DNA of 49,081 nucleotides from Oscillospiraceae bacterium (GTDB taxonomy: Bacteria > Bacillota > Clostridia > Oscillospirales > CAG-382): the NCBI GenBank assembly GCA_015063785.1, contig SVTM01000023.1, forward strand, positions 1 to 49,081. Reading direction: 5' to 3'. The position numbers were made by a program, and so were the translations under genes. The notes under the pieces were generated by a model. The model searched no databases. It saw only the letters and a list, made by a program, of their open reading frames with translations, and had not been told where the DNA came from. The number at the start of each line of letters is the position of its first letter. The stretch's first letter is position 1. This document shows positions 24,405 through 33,500 of this stretch, piece by piece.

Positions 24405-26837
24405 TTGAATTACACTAACGAAGAAATCAAAGAAATGCTTTGCGGCAAGCTGTCGCGCTATTTCGGCACAACCCCTCAGGACGCTTCTCTTGAACAGATC
24501 TACAAAGCGGCCGCAGTCTCTGTGAGAGACATTCTTGCAAACAAGCGCAACAGCTACAAAAAAGAGGTAAACAAGCAGGGTGGAAAGCGCATCTACTATA
24601 TGTGCATGGAATTTCTGCTTGGCAGAAGCCTCAAGATAAACCTTTTCAATCTCGGTCTTGCCGACGCTTTCAAGAGCGCTTTGTCGGAGCTTGGATTTTC
24701 GCTTGACGAGCTTTATGAGCTCGAGCCCGATGCAGGCCTTGGAAACGGCGGTCTTGGCAGACTTGCCGCGTGTTTCATGGATTCTCTTTCATCCCTTGAC
24801 TATCCGGCAACAGGCTTTTCCATCTGTTATGAATACGGACTTTTCAAGCAGAGGATCGTTGACGGAACACAGGTTGAGCTTCCCGACATCTGGCTTCCCG
24901 GCGGCGAAAGCTGGCTGATTCCCCGTACCGACCGTATCTTCAAGGTTAAGCTCGGCGGCCACGTAAAGGAAAACTGGAAAGACGGAAGACTCGAAGTACA
25001 GTATGAAAACTATGAAGAAGTCGAGGCTGTCCCCTATGACATGATGATATCGGGCTACGAATCGGATGCGGTGAGCCAGCTGCGTCTTTGGAAAGCCCGC
25101 GACATCGTAAACTTCAACATGAAGCTTTTCACCCAGGGACAGTATACCCAGGCGCTTGAGGAAAGCACGAAGGCAGAAGTTATTTCCAAGGTGCTCTACC
25201 CCTCTGACAATCACAACGAAGGAAAACTTTTGCGCCTGACCCAGCAGTATTTCCTTGTTTCTGCTTCCTGTCAAAGCATCATCCGCGACCACATGGCAGT
25301 TTACGGAACCTTGCAGAACTTCCCCGACAAGGTCGCCATCCATATCAACGACACCCACCCTGCCCTTTGCATTCCCGAGCTTATGAGAATATTTATTGAC
25401 GAATATTTTATGGATTGGGACACCGCGTGGGACATGGTTACAAGAACGGTTTCTTACACCAACCACACAGTTATGCCCGAAGCGCTTGAATGTTGGAACG
25501 AGGATCTCTTCCGCCTCAAGCTGCCGCGCATCCACTCGATCGTGCGCGAGATCAACGAACGTTTCTGCCGCAGCGCATGGAACGCTTTCCCCGGCAATTG
25601 GGACAAAATCTCAAATCTTGCAATCCTTTGCAACGGCCAGGTCAAAATGGCAAATCTGAGCGTTGTGGGTTCAAACTCGGTAAACGGCGTTTCAAAGCTT
25701 CACTCGGACATTCTGAAGGCTTCCACCTTCAAGGATTTTTACAAAATGTACCCTGCGAAGTTCCGCAACGTAACCAACGGTATTGCCCACAGAAGATGGC
25801 TCAACTGCTCGAACCCTGCTCTTGCTTCGCTTCTTGACGAGTGCATCGGCACCGGATATCACAAGAACCCCGAAGAACTTTCGAACTTCAAAAAGTTTGA
25901 AAAGGACAGCGCCGTTCTTGAAAGACTTTCGCTGATCAAGCGCGAAAACAAGATTGCCTTTGCCGACAAGGTTTTCAAAAAGACGGGTATCAAGCTCAAT
26001 CCCGATTCGGTGTTTGACGTTCAGATCAAGCGTCTGCACGAATACAAGCGCCAGCTTTTAAACGCTCTCAACATCATCAGCGTTTACAATATGCTGAAAG
26101 AAAACCCCGACGCCGACATCGTGCCCCAGACCTATCTGTTTGGTGCAAAGGCGGCTCCCGGCTACTATATGGCAAAGCAGATCATCAAGCTGATCTACTT
26201 TATCTCCAAGGACATCGAAAGCAATCCCAAAATCCGCGAAAAGCTTCGCGTTGTTTTCCTTGAAGACTACAACGTTTCGATGGCAGAATCTCTTGTCCCT
26301 GCGGCCGAAATTTCCGAGCAGATTTCCCTTGCAGGCAAGGAAGCCAGCGGCACAGGCTGTATGAAGCTGATGATGAACGGTGCTCTTACCATCGGTACTC
26401 TTGACGGCGCAAACGTGGAAATGCTTGCGGCGGCAGGAAAAGAGAATATGTTTATTTTCGGTCTTACGGCTGACGAAGTTGAAAAGCAGTGGATCCAGGG
26501 CTACAACTCTGCCCTCTTCTGCGTGAACAACAAGCGTCTTAACGACGCCATCAACGCCCTTTACAACGGCTTTGCAGGTCAGAACTTTGCAGACATTGCA
26601 AACTATCTGCTGGCAGGTCACGGCGTTGCCGATCCTTATATGTGCCTTGCAGACTTTGATTCGTACACCCGTGTACACGACACTCTCATCCAAAACTATC
26701 GCAACAAGCCCGAATGGAACCGCATGTCGCTGTGCAACATCGCATCGTCAGGCTTCTTTGCGGCAGACCGTAGCATCGACGATTATGCAGGCGATATCTG
26801 GCATCTTAAAAAAGTAACTCTTCCCGAAACAAAATAA
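24405..26837 (+). CDS. glgP: Glycogen (alpha-glucan) phosphorylase
   Basis: PLP-dependent GT35 enzyme releasing glucose 1-phosphate from glycogen ends. Length 810 residues, standard. TTG start at 24405 behind AAAGGAAA. Visible motifs: YYMCMEFLLGRSL near 66, GNGGLGRLAACF near 112, HINDTHPALCIPELMR near 309, RLHEYKRQLLN near 545, and the PLP-lysine segment EASGTGCMKLMMNG near 645. Placed directly after glgA, it provides the breakdown arm of the cycle. A terminator-like hairpin follows, so the GH13 gene downstream may be expressed less. Confidence 0.96.
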   Translation: MNYTNEEIKEMLCGKLSRYFGTTPQDASLEQIYKAAAVSVRDILANKRNSYKKEVNKQGGKRIYYMCMEFLLGRSLKINLFNLGLADAFKSALSELGFSLDELYELEPDAGLGNGGLGRLAACFMDSLSSLDYPATGFSICYEYGLFKQRIVDGTQVELPDIWLPGGESWLIPRTDRIFKVKLGGHVKENWKDGRLEVQYENYEEVEAVPYDMMISGYESDAVSQLRLWKARDIVNFNMKLFTQGQYTQALEESTKAEVISKVLYPSDNHNEGKLLRLTQQYFLVSASCQSIIRDHMAVYGTLQNFPDKVAIHINDTHPALCIPELMRIFIDEYFMDWDTAWDMVTRTVSYTNHTVMPEALECWNEDLFRLKLPRIHSIVREINERFCRSAWNAFPGNWDKISNLAILCNGQVKMANLSVVGSNSVNGVSKLHSDILKASTFKDFYKMYPAKFRNVTNGIAHRRWLNCSNPALASLLDECIGTGYHKNPEELSNFKKFEKDSAVLERLSLIKRENKIAFADKVFKKTGIKLNPDSVFDVQIKRLHEYKRQLLNALNIISVYNMLKENPDADIVPQTYLFGAKAAPGYYMAKQIIKLIYFISKDIESNPKIREKLRVVFLEDYNVSMAESLVPAAEISEQISLAGKEASGTGCMKLMMNGALTIGTLDGANVEMLAAAGKENMFIFGLTADEVEKQWIQGYNSALFCVNNKRLNDAINALYNGFAGQNFADIANYLLAGHGVADPYMCLADFDSYTRVHDTLIQNYRNKPEWNRMSLCNIASSGFFAADRSIDDYAGDIWHLKKVTLPETK

Positions 26838-26849
26838 TTTTTAAAAAAC

Positions 26850-26892
26850 GCCGGCTGCCAAACGTTAAAGAAAACGCGGCAGTCGGCTTTTT
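26850..26892 (+). terminator. Terminator or attenuator between glgP and the GH13 gene
   Basis: Stem GCCGGCTGCC/GGCAGTCGGC with an 18-base loop, followed by T5. The ribosome binding site of the GH13 gene begins four bases later, so read-through is probably needed for expression of that gene. Confidence 0.8.
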
Positions 26893-26910
26893 GCACAGGA
26901 GTCGAAAACA

Positions 26911-28818
26911 ATGTTAGCTCTTGATCCAAGAGATATTTACGATAAAAACAGCATCATCCTTAAAAACAAAAGAAACGGATGCTACACCTTCAGCAAGGCA
27001 TATTCCACAAAAGACAAGGTAAGTCTTGAGCTTTTTACCGAAAGAACCCTGGGTGTTTTTGCGCCAAAGCTTAATCTTCGTGCCGACGGGCTGAATTTTG
27101 CATACACCGCCGATTTTTCGTATGACAGAACCGACGGGAAATACGACGTTTACATCCTTGAATTTGACGTTTCAGCCGTCTGCGGTGCGCCCACCCTTTT
27201 GTTTTACAAAATCTCCTATTCTGTCGGCGACAACAGGATATATTTTTGCAGCAAAAACAACGTGGACGGATATCTGACCTATGACAGAAACGCACGGGAC
27301 GAGTTTAAAATGCTGATATATTCCAATGATCTTGAAACGCCAAAGTGGTTTCACGGTTGCGTTATGTACCACATCTTTGTCGACCGCTTCTGCAAGGGTT
27401 CAAAGGCAGTTCCCATACGCGACGATGCCATAATCAACGAAGACTGGTACGGCGGTGTGCCGCAATACGGCAACAGACCGGGAGATTTTTGTGCCAACAA
27501 TATGTTTTTTGGCGGAACGCTTTGGGGTATCATCGAAAAACTTGACTATCTGCAGTCGCTGGGGGTAAACGTCCTTTATTTGAGTCCCATATTCGAGGCA
27601 TATTCCAACCACAAATACGACACAGGCGATTACTCGAAGGTGGACGAAATGTTTGGAGGCGACAAGGCACTTGATGCGCTTATTGACGAATGCAACAAGC
27701 GCGGAATGCACATAATCCTCGACGGAGTTTTCAACCACACGGGCGACGACAGTATATATTTTAACAAGCACGGACGATATGGCAAGGGCGGCGCATACCG
27801 CGACAAAAGCTCGCCCTATCTTTCATGGTACAGCTTCACGCGCTATCCCGACAGCTACGACAGCTGGTGGGGCATCGAGATCTTGCCAAGGCTTTGCACG
27901 TCAAACCCTGCCGTGGAAGAATACCTTGCAGGCGAATACGGCATTGCGGCAAAATATCTGAAAAAAGGCATTTCGGGACTGCGGCTTGATGTAGCAGACG
28001 AGCTGCCCGACAGTTTTCTTGAAAGGCTGAAAAAAACTGCCAAAGGCACACGGAAGGATGCCGTGATAATCGGCGAGGTATGGGAAAACGCCGCCGACAA
28101 ATGCGCCTATGGCAAACGCAGAAAATATTTCAGGGGCTCCCAGCTTGACGGAGTTATGAACTATCCCATAAAGGATGGCATTGTTTCATACGTCAACTCG
28201 GGAGATTCACAAAGCATAAAAGATGCGGTGTGCGACATATATTCAAGCTATCCTGCCTCTTGCTCGTTATCACTTATGAACATTGTCGGCACGCATGACA
28301 CAGAAAGAATACTGACGGTGCTGGGCACAGAAAGATACAAGGGAATGTGCGGCAACGAACTGAAAGACCTTGTGCTTTCGGAAGAAGAACTGAAAACAGC
28401 AGAAAAAAAGCTGAGGTGTGCTTCGGTTTTGCAGTTCACTCTGCCGGGTGTACCGTCGGTTTACTACGGCGATGAGGCAGGAGTTCAGGGTGGACGCGAT
28501 CCTTTTTGCAGATTGCCCTTTCCCTGGGGACGCGAAAACAAAGAAATTACAGAACACTACAAGATGCTTTGTAAGATACGCCGCGAAGAAAAAGCCCTGT
28601 GTGCAGGCGAGATAGAAAGTATTGACGCCTGCGGCGGAGTTTTCTGCTTTTCACGTTGCTGTGACGGCGAAAAAATAACCGTCTGCGTCAACATGGGCGA
28701 CAAAGAGCACTTCTTTGATGCGCACGAAAACTGCAGTTTGATCTATGGCGGAAAAATCGATGAGGACGGCAAAAAGATCACGGTTTTGCCCTGCTCTTTT
28801 GCCATTGTAAAAAACTGA
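26911..28818 (+). CDS. GH13 alpha-glucan hydrolase (amylase/neopullulanase type)
   Basis: Cytosolic glycoside hydrolase family 13 enzyme of 635 residues with no signal peptide, probably trimming glycogen or imported maltodextrins. An N-terminal beta domain (~1-140) is followed by the barrel: VMYHIFVDRF near 152, LGVNVLYLSPIFEAYSNHKYDT, region I DGVFNHTG near 271, region II GLRLDVADELP (nucleophile Asp), region III GEVWE (acid/base Glu), and region IV NIVGTHDTERI. All catalytic residues are present, in contrast to the GlgB-like protein of the same operon. Start is ATG 26911 after AGGAG. The exact product specificity cannot be read. Confidence 0.9.
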   Translation: MLALDPRDIYDKNSIILKNKRNGCYTFSKAYSTKDKVSLELFTERTLGVFAPKLNLRADGLNFAYTADFSYDRTDGKYDVYILEFDVSAVCGAPTLLFYKISYSVGDNRIYFCSKNNVDGYLTYDRNARDEFKMLIYSNDLETPKWFHGCVMYHIFVDRFCKGSKAVPIRDDAIINEDWYGGVPQYGNRPGDFCANNMFFGGTLWGIIEKLDYLQSLGVNVLYLSPIFEAYSNHKYDTGDYSKVDEMFGGDKALDALIDECNKRGMHIILDGVFNHTGDDSIYFNKHGRYGKGGAYRDKSSPYLSWYSFTRYPDSYDSWWGIEILPRLCTSNPAVEEYLAGEYGIAAKYLKKGISGLRLDVADELPDSFLERLKKTAKGTRKDAVIIGEVWENAADKCAYGKRRKYFRGSQLDGVMNYPIKDGIVSYVNSGDSQSIKDAVCDIYSSYPASCSLSLMNIVGTHDTERILTVLGTERYKGMCGNELKDLVLSEEELKTAEKKLRCASVLQFTLPGVPSVYYGDEAGVQGGRDPFCRLPFPWGRENKEITEHYKMLCKIRREEKALCAGEIESIDACGGVFCFSRCCDGEKITVCVNMGDKEHFFDAHENCSLIYGGKIDEDGKKITVLPCSFAIVKN

Positions 28819-28858
28819 CACGTTATGTTTTTTCGGGCATTTTGTGCCTTTTTTCGGG

Positions 28859-28887
28859 TTTACTTATGATTTTTTTCGGTGTATAAT
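28859..28887 (+). promoter_or_regulatory. Promoter of the GH10 gene
   Basis: TTTACT at 28859-28864, a 17-base spacer and TATAAT at 28882-28887. Confidence 0.7.
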
Positions 28888-28915
28888 CGAATAAAACCGA
28901 TTGTGGGGTGAAAAA

Positions 28916-30253
28916 GTGACAAGAAGAGAAACAGTTTTTAAAAGCTACAACGAACAGCGCGAAATGTGCGAGGAAAGAATAAGAAGCGGCATCGAGCTTA
29001 ACCGAAAGACCTATGCACATCTTTCTTTTGTGGACAAGGACAAAAAGCCTTTGAAAAACGTGAAGTTTTCGGCTTCTCTTGCCGACCACGAATACAAATT
29101 CGGCTGCAACCTTTTTATGCTTGACGAGTTTGAAAGTCAGGAAAAGAACGAAAAATACCGCAAAATCTTTGCAGATGCTTTCAACTACGCCGTCGTACCC
29201 TTTTACTGGAACACTCTTGAACCCGAAAAGGGCAAACCACGATATGAAAAATCAAGTCCCAGAGTGTACCGCAGACCGACGCCCGATCTTTGCGTGGAAT
29301 ACTGCAAACAAAACGGCATCCGTATGAAAGGCCACTGCCTGGTATATGATGCTTTTTCGCCCGCTTGGCTGCCCGACGATCCTGCCTTGGTATGGAAGGA
29401 ATACGACAGGCATTTTGGCGAGATCGCGCAGAGATACAAAAACGACATCCACGATTGGGACATCGTGAACGAAGCCATTTCGTGGCCTGCCTACAAAAAT
29501 GACAATCCCGGCATGACCGCCATATTCTGCGACCGCAGATTTGTGGAAAAATGCTTTGAGCTGGGTCGTCGCCATTTTCCGACAAACAATCTTTTTCTCA
29601 ATGAAGCGGCAGGCATCTGGGAGCGTTTCAGATTTGACAGATCGTATTTTTATCTGTTGCTTGAAAGATACGCAAACGCGCAGGTTTCGTTCGACTCGAT
29701 CGGTATGCAGATGCATATGTTCCAGCCGAGGGACAAAGAAATGGAATGGGGAGCACTGCGATATAACCCACAAAAAGTTTACGACGTGCTTGATACATAC
29801 GGCGAATTCAACCGCCCCTTGCACATTTCGGAGATCACACTTCCCACCTACAACGGCGGACCCGAGGACGAAGAGATTCAGGCACAGCTTCTGAGCATGC
29901 TTTACAGAATCTGGTTTTCGCACAAGGCGACAGACGGCATTGTTTACTGGAACCTGGTGGACGGATATGCCCACGGTGCGCCGATCGGTGCCCTTGACAA
30001 GGGTGAAAACGTATACGGCGGCGGACTTTTGAACTTTGACCTTTCGGAAAAGCCTGCCTTTAAGGAAATGAAGCGGCTGATAAAAGAAGAATGGACAACC
30101 AAGGTGTCCGACATTTCCGACGAGGGCGGAAAGGCGACTTTCCGCGGATTCAAGGGCAAATACAAGCTCACATATTTTGTTGACGGCAAACAGTACGACA
30201 CCGAGTTTTCGGTAACGGATAATGCGGCACAAACGCAAATAGTTGTGGAATAA
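28916..30253 (+). CDS. GH10 family glycoside hydrolase (endo-xylanase-like), no signal peptide
   Basis: Predicted retaining beta-1,4-xylanase-type enzyme of 445 residues from GTG 28916, preceded by GGGGTG. An N-terminal segment (~1-60) with FSASLADHEYKFGCNLFM is followed by the GH10 barrel: FYWNTLEPEKGKPRYE near 92, MKGHCLVYD near 136, acid/base Glu in WDIVNEA near 184-190, and nucleophile Glu in LHISEITLP near 303. It lacks a secretion signal, so it probably acts on imported oligosaccharides in the cytosol. A small C-terminal beta domain ends the protein. It is a single gene between the glycogen operon and a terminator. Confidence 0.88.
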   Translation: MTRRETVFKSYNEQREMCEERIRSGIELNRKTYAHLSFVDKDKKPLKNVKFSASLADHEYKFGCNLFMLDEFESQEKNEKYRKIFADAFNYAVVPFYWNTLEPEKGKPRYEKSSPRVYRRPTPDLCVEYCKQNGIRMKGHCLVYDAFSPAWLPDDPALVWKEYDRHFGEIAQRYKNDIHDWDIVNEAISWPAYKNDNPGMTAIFCDRRFVEKCFELGRRHFPTNNLFLNEAAGIWERFRFDRSYFYLLLERYANAQVSFDSIGMQMHMFQPRDKEMEWGALRYNPQKVYDVLDTYGEFNRPLHISEITLPTYNGGPEDEEIQAQLLSMLYRIWFSHKATDGIVYWNLVDGYAHGAPIGALDKGENVYGGGLLNFDLSEKPAFKEMKRLIKEEWTTKVSDISDEGGKATFRGFKGKYKLTYFVDGKQYDTEFSVTDNAAQTQIVVE

Positions 30254-30257
30254 AAGA

Positions 30258-30294
30258 AAAAGACGAAAGGAAGTAAAGCCTTTCGTCTTTTTTT
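30258..30294 (+). terminator. Terminator of the GH10 gene
   Basis: A 13-bp stem AAAAGACGAAAGG/CCTTTCGTCTTTT with an 8-base loop and T-run. A very similar hairpin recurs in the same orientation at 30529-30560, on the other side of dispersed repeat copy B. Confidence 0.88.
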
Positions 30295-30316
30295 GTTGTA
30301 AAATCCGTATTTAAAG

Positions 30317-30504
30317 TTTTTGCAAATAATTCAGGGCGAACCCCCGGTAAGTGTAGACCTCTTTTCAACCGTAAACCGGTTGAAAATTCACCCACTCCTG
30401 CGCTTTTGGAAGCAAAGGAATTTCGCTCTCTGCGGAGAGCGATAAGAGGCTCTGCCTCTTAACACCGAAAACTTTTTTGAAAAAAAGTTTTATCAAAAAA
30501 CTTT
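30317..30504 (-). repeat. Hairpin-rich dispersed repeat, copy B
   Basis: Reverse-strand copy of the repeat at 9994-10183, nearly identical over its first ~90 bases and in GCGCAGGAGTGGGTGAATTT. The stems of hairpins 1-4 are kept, with loop changes in hairpins 2 and 4. The outermost hairpin (GGGCGAACC arm) is broken by divergence on one side, and the segment before GCGCAGG also differs. No coding potential. It is flanked on both sides by copies of the same terminator hairpin. Confidence 0.88.
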
Positions 30505-30528
30505 CACAAACAAGCTTTGCGACAAAAT

Positions 30529-30560
30529 AAGACGAAAGGACAAGGAGCCTTTCGTCTTTT
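30529..30560. terminator. Second copy of the terminator hairpin, 3' of the M23 peptidase gene
   Basis: Stem AAGACGAAAGG/CCTTTCGTCTT with a 7-base loop, almost the same sequence as 30258-30291. It can end the minus-strand M23 transcript, although the minus-strand U run is broken (UUAUUUU). Confidence 0.7.
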
Positions 30561-30566
30561 GCGTTA

Positions 30567-32513
30567 TCAATATCTCTCTTCCACCTTGCCCAAGAACAGC
30601 TCGGGGTCGATGGAGGTGCCGTCTTTTCGGATCTCAAAATGAACGTGAACTCCGGTTACTCGTCCCGACGCACCCATTTTGCCGATGACCTCTTTTTGTC
30701 CGACGCGCTGACCTTTTTTAACAGTGGCGCGGCTGAGGTGGGCATAAACCGTTTCGTATCCGTTTTCGTGGTCGATGATGACATGATTGCCATATCCCGA
30801 GGTATAGCCAACGTGCGAAACTATGCCGCCGTCCGAGGCAAGAATGTTTGCACCGTAGGGACCCGGAATATCCCAGGCGTTATGGAACTCGCGGGTGCCG
30901 AACTCTCTTACGTTTCTGATGCCGTAGCTTGACGAAAGATAGTTGTTGTACGGCATAATGAAGGTGCCTGTGGCTGTGGTGCGCATTTCTTCTTCGGTGG
31001 GAATGCGCGTGCCGATGTATATTATCTTCGGTTGTGCTTCTTTTAATATTTCCTCCGAAACAAGCTCGCGCTCTACCTCGCCGTCCTTGTCGTAGGTTAC
31101 GGCATAGGTGGCGATGCGCTTGCCGTCCTTGCCGAAGGTATCGACCTTGCGGCTTCCTGCAAGGAAGTTTTCGGTTTCGATCTCGATCGTTTCGTAAGGA
31201 ACGACTTCTTCTGCCGTTTCAAGTCTTGTGATGAGATATCCGAGGGTTATTTCGGACGAATCGCCGCCGTTTGTGAGGGGGACGTTTTGTCCCTGACCGT
31301 CGATGGTAACTTTGTCATCGTCGGTGACAACAACTGTTGCCGTCCGGGCTGCGATCCTGTTTTTTATTCTTGCAATATCCTGATAGTAAAGATCACGGGC
31401 AGAAATGGTTTTTACATCTTCCCCCACAGAAAGATCAAGACCCAGAATCACGCGGATCTCTTCTTCGGTCATAAAGTTTGCTACGTTGAAATTTCGAGAT
31501 TCAACGGTAATATCGTTTGCCCAGGCGACGGTTATTTCATCGTCGTCGCTGACGCCCACAGTCTTTCCCGCGTGGGTTTCAAGGTCGGTCATCACGGCTT
31601 CGATCACCGAATGGTTTTCGCAGGCGGCAACAAGATGACCGTCGATATAAATGCCAAAGCCGGGACGGACGTGATCACGGGCGGCGTCGTTAAGCGCCTT
31701 TATCAGTTCGGCACGGGTGAGAAAATCCACCTTTGCTCCGCTGACAAAGCTGAAGGTTATCTGATCGGAAAAATAAAAGGGTTCGCCAAGCTCTTTTGTA
31801 AATCCGATTTCTATCTGCTCCTTTGCCTCGATAAGCTCGGCTTCGCTTTTTACCGAGCCCACAAGCTCGCCGTTTACGTATATTCCCAGCGATGCGGCGT
31901 TGTCGACCTTGTCGGTGGCATAGTTGATAAACAGCACAAAGCACGCCACGGGGATGGCGACCGACAAAAGCTTTTTGAGCACACGGAAGAAGTTTATATA
32001 TACCTTGTAGGATCTGTCCATGTGGGAGGTTCCGCGGGAGATACCCTTGCGGATCTTCTTGATGCGCTTTTTGAAAATCTTTTTGACCTTGGCGGATAAA
32101 ACGGGCAGCGCGCCGAGAAAAGCGCAGAGCCTTGACCAGATATTGCCCTTCCAGTCGTTGGTGGAATCACCGTACCAGCCCTTGGGGTGGGAATAGGTGT
32201 TTTCAAGCTCTTTTGAAACGGTCTTTTTTGATTGGTCAAAGCGATGCAGGCTTGAAACGTAGGCGGCGTTGTAGAAGCTGTCCTTGAACGAAAGGCCGTT
32301 TTTGCGCGAGCACTGATAAAAATATGAAAAATCCCATTCGGAAATTCCGCGGGAGAAAAGGTATTCGTCGGACACCTTTCCGCGGCGATAAAGCTTTAGA
32401 AGAGCTTTCTTTTCTTTTCTCGAAAGCTTTTGTTTTTTCGCATCGGAAGGGGCAGCAACCGCTTTGCCCGACAGGATTTCTTGCTGTTTTTCTTTGTTTT
32501 CAGTCTCGTTCAA
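30567..32513 (-). CDS. Membrane-anchored M23 metallopeptidase with G5 domain
   Basis: Cell-wall endopeptidase of 648 residues. TTG 32513 is selected because AAAGGAG lies 8 bases upstream; the frame is open further but without a site. The N-terminal ~175 residues are charged and cytosolic, with a basic stretch (KVKKIFKKRIKKIRK). A single membrane helix follows (LLSVAIPVACFVLFINYAT). Outside come two repeated segments with YVNGELVGSV and YIDGHLVAACEN, a G5 domain (VPYETIEIETENF then AVTYDKDGE), and the C-terminal LytM domain. There HNAWD, YAHLS and HVHFEI supply the zinc ligands and catalytic His, so it should be active. No sporulation promoter is visible. Confidence 0.9.
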   Translation of the reverse strand: MNETENKEKQQEILSGKAVAAPSDAKKQKLSRKEKKALLKLYRRGKVSDEYLFSRGISEWDFSYFYQCSRKNGLSFKDSFYNAAYVSSLHRFDQSKKTVSKELENTYSHPKGWYGDSTNDWKGNIWSRLCAFLGALPVLSAKVKKIFKKRIKKIRKGISRGTSHMDRSYKVYINFFRVLKKLLSVAIPVACFVLFINYATDKVDNAASLGIYVNGELVGSVKSEAELIEAKEQIEIGFTKELGEPFYFSDQITFSFVSGAKVDFLTRAELIKALNDAARDHVRPGFGIYIDGHLVAACENHSVIEAVMTDLETHAGKTVGVSDDDEITVAWANDITVESRNFNVANFMTEEEIRVILGLDLSVGEDVKTISARDLYYQDIARIKNRIAARTATVVVTDDDKVTIDGQGQNVPLTNGGDSSEITLGYLITRLETAEEVVPYETIEIETENFLAGSRKVDTFGKDGKRIATYAVTYDKDGEVERELVSEEILKEAQPKIIYIGTRIPTEEEMRTTATGTFIMPYNNYLSSSYGIRNVREFGTREFHNAWDIPGPYGANILASDGGIVSHVGYTSGYGNHVIIDHENGYETVYAHLSRATVKKGQRVGQKEVIGKMGASGRVTGVHVHFEIRKDGTSIDPELFLGKVEERY

Positions 32514-32555
32514 AGCACACCGCTCCTTTCGCCGAATTTTTACACATACAAGTAT

Positions 32556-32584
32556 ATTATAGCATTTAATTGAAAAGAAGTCAA
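32556..32584 (-). promoter_or_regulatory. Promoter of the M23 peptidase gene
   Basis: On the minus strand, TTGACT (32584-32579), a 17-base spacer and TATAAT (32561-32556). Confidence 0.8.
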
Positions 32585-32625
32585 GTGCAGGAATTTTTTG
32601 ATGCCGATTTTCTTGGTCATCACAC

Positions 32626-32654
32626 AAAAAGAGGAACCCCGAAAAAGGTTCCTC
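32626..32654 (-). terminator. Terminator of the 32725-33426 lipoprotein gene
   Basis: Minus-strand stem GAGGAACC/GGTTCCTC with an 8-base loop, followed by UUUUU. Confidence 0.85.
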
Positions 32655-32724
32655 GTGCGCTATCAAAGATCAGAAAAGGGGGTTCGCCCTCTGACGAAAG
32701 CGATCAAAAAATCAACGTCGGTTT

Positions 32725-33426
32725 TTATTCAAAATACTCCTTCTTCGGATATCCGCAAAGAAGAACAGAGTCGGTTTCGTCCACCTGCACCGTGCTTGTT
32801 TCGGGGGATGCGTACTGCGTGTAAAAACAATATTCGGCAGAACCTCCGTAGTATCCGTCCCTTTCCCACTCGGCGGTGACGTGATAGATATAGTTTTCGT
32901 TTTTGAGCTGCAGAATATAGTCACACGCATTTCTTCCGTCGGCATAATCTATCTCTATCGTGTCCACCGTCACGCTTTCTGCGTCTATCCTTCTGTCTTC
33001 AAAGGCGTCTGTCGGCCAGCACTGCGCCGTCACCTTTTTTGGCGATACGTCAAAGATAAGCTCTGCGGTGTACACGTCGTTTGACGAAACGGCGCAAGGA
33101 AGAGTTATGCAGGGCATATATTCCTTTGCATCAAGCGGATAGATACCGTCTGCGACAGTATACTGCGATTTTCCGTCGGTGCCGTCAACACGCCACGAAT
33201 AAGATCCGCGCATTGCCTTGACCTTTTTGCCGTCTGCAAAAACGTACATCTGTGAAGGTTCATTTTCTTTGACTGCGGGGGGTTCCTCTATATTTTCGGT
33301 GATCACTTTTTCGGGCGGAATATCGGGACACACCGCCTTGCCGTTGTCGGTTTCTTTGTTCTTTTTTTCGCAACCCGATGCCAAAATCACGGCAAATATG
33401 GCAAGAAGCAGGCAAAATTTTCTCAT
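32725..33426 (-). CDS. Lipoprotein of unknown function
   Basis: Predicted lipoprotein of 233 residues. Start is ATG 33426; the signal MRKFCLLLAIFAVILASGC gives lipobox LASGC with Cys19. A Glu/Lys/Pro-rich linker follows (KNKETDNGKAVCPDIPPEK), then a domain of ~170 residues with MYVFADGKKVKAMRGSYSW, FDVSPKKVTAQCWP and YHVTAEWERDGYYGGSAEY. The pattern suggests a beta-sandwich, but I do not recognise the family. The gene starts 74 bases after uvrB on the same strand. Its ribosome binding site is inside a 17-bp hairpin, so it may be expressed poorly from read-through RNA. Confidence 0.82.
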   Translation of the reverse strand: MRKFCLLLAIFAVILASGCEKKNKETDNGKAVCPDIPPEKVITENIEEPPAVKENEPSQMYVFADGKKVKAMRGSYSWRVDGTDGKSQYTVADGIYPLDAKEYMPCITLPCAVSSNDVYTAELIFDVSPKKVTAQCWPTDAFEDRRIDAESVTVDTIEIDYADGRNACDYILQLKNENYIYHVTAEWERDGYYGGSAEYCFYTQYASPETSTVQVDETDSVLLCGYPKKEYFE

Positions 33427-33432
33427 AATAAC

Positions 33433-33480
33433 AAAATCTCCTTTTCGCGTTCTGTCTGTTTGACGCAAAAAGGAGATTTT
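33433..33480 (-). terminator. uvrB terminator-like hairpin overlapping the lipoprotein ribosome binding site
   Basis: A 17-bp stem (minus-strand arms 33480-33464 and 33449-33433, AAAATCTCCTTTT/AAAAGGAGATTTT plus GCG/CGC) with a 14-base loop. The 3' arm contains AAGGAG of the lipoprotein gene. A true terminal U run is missing (GUUAUU), so sequestration of the start may matter more than termination. Confidence 0.65.
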
Positions 33481-33500
33481 TGTTCCGTAAAAATATACTA

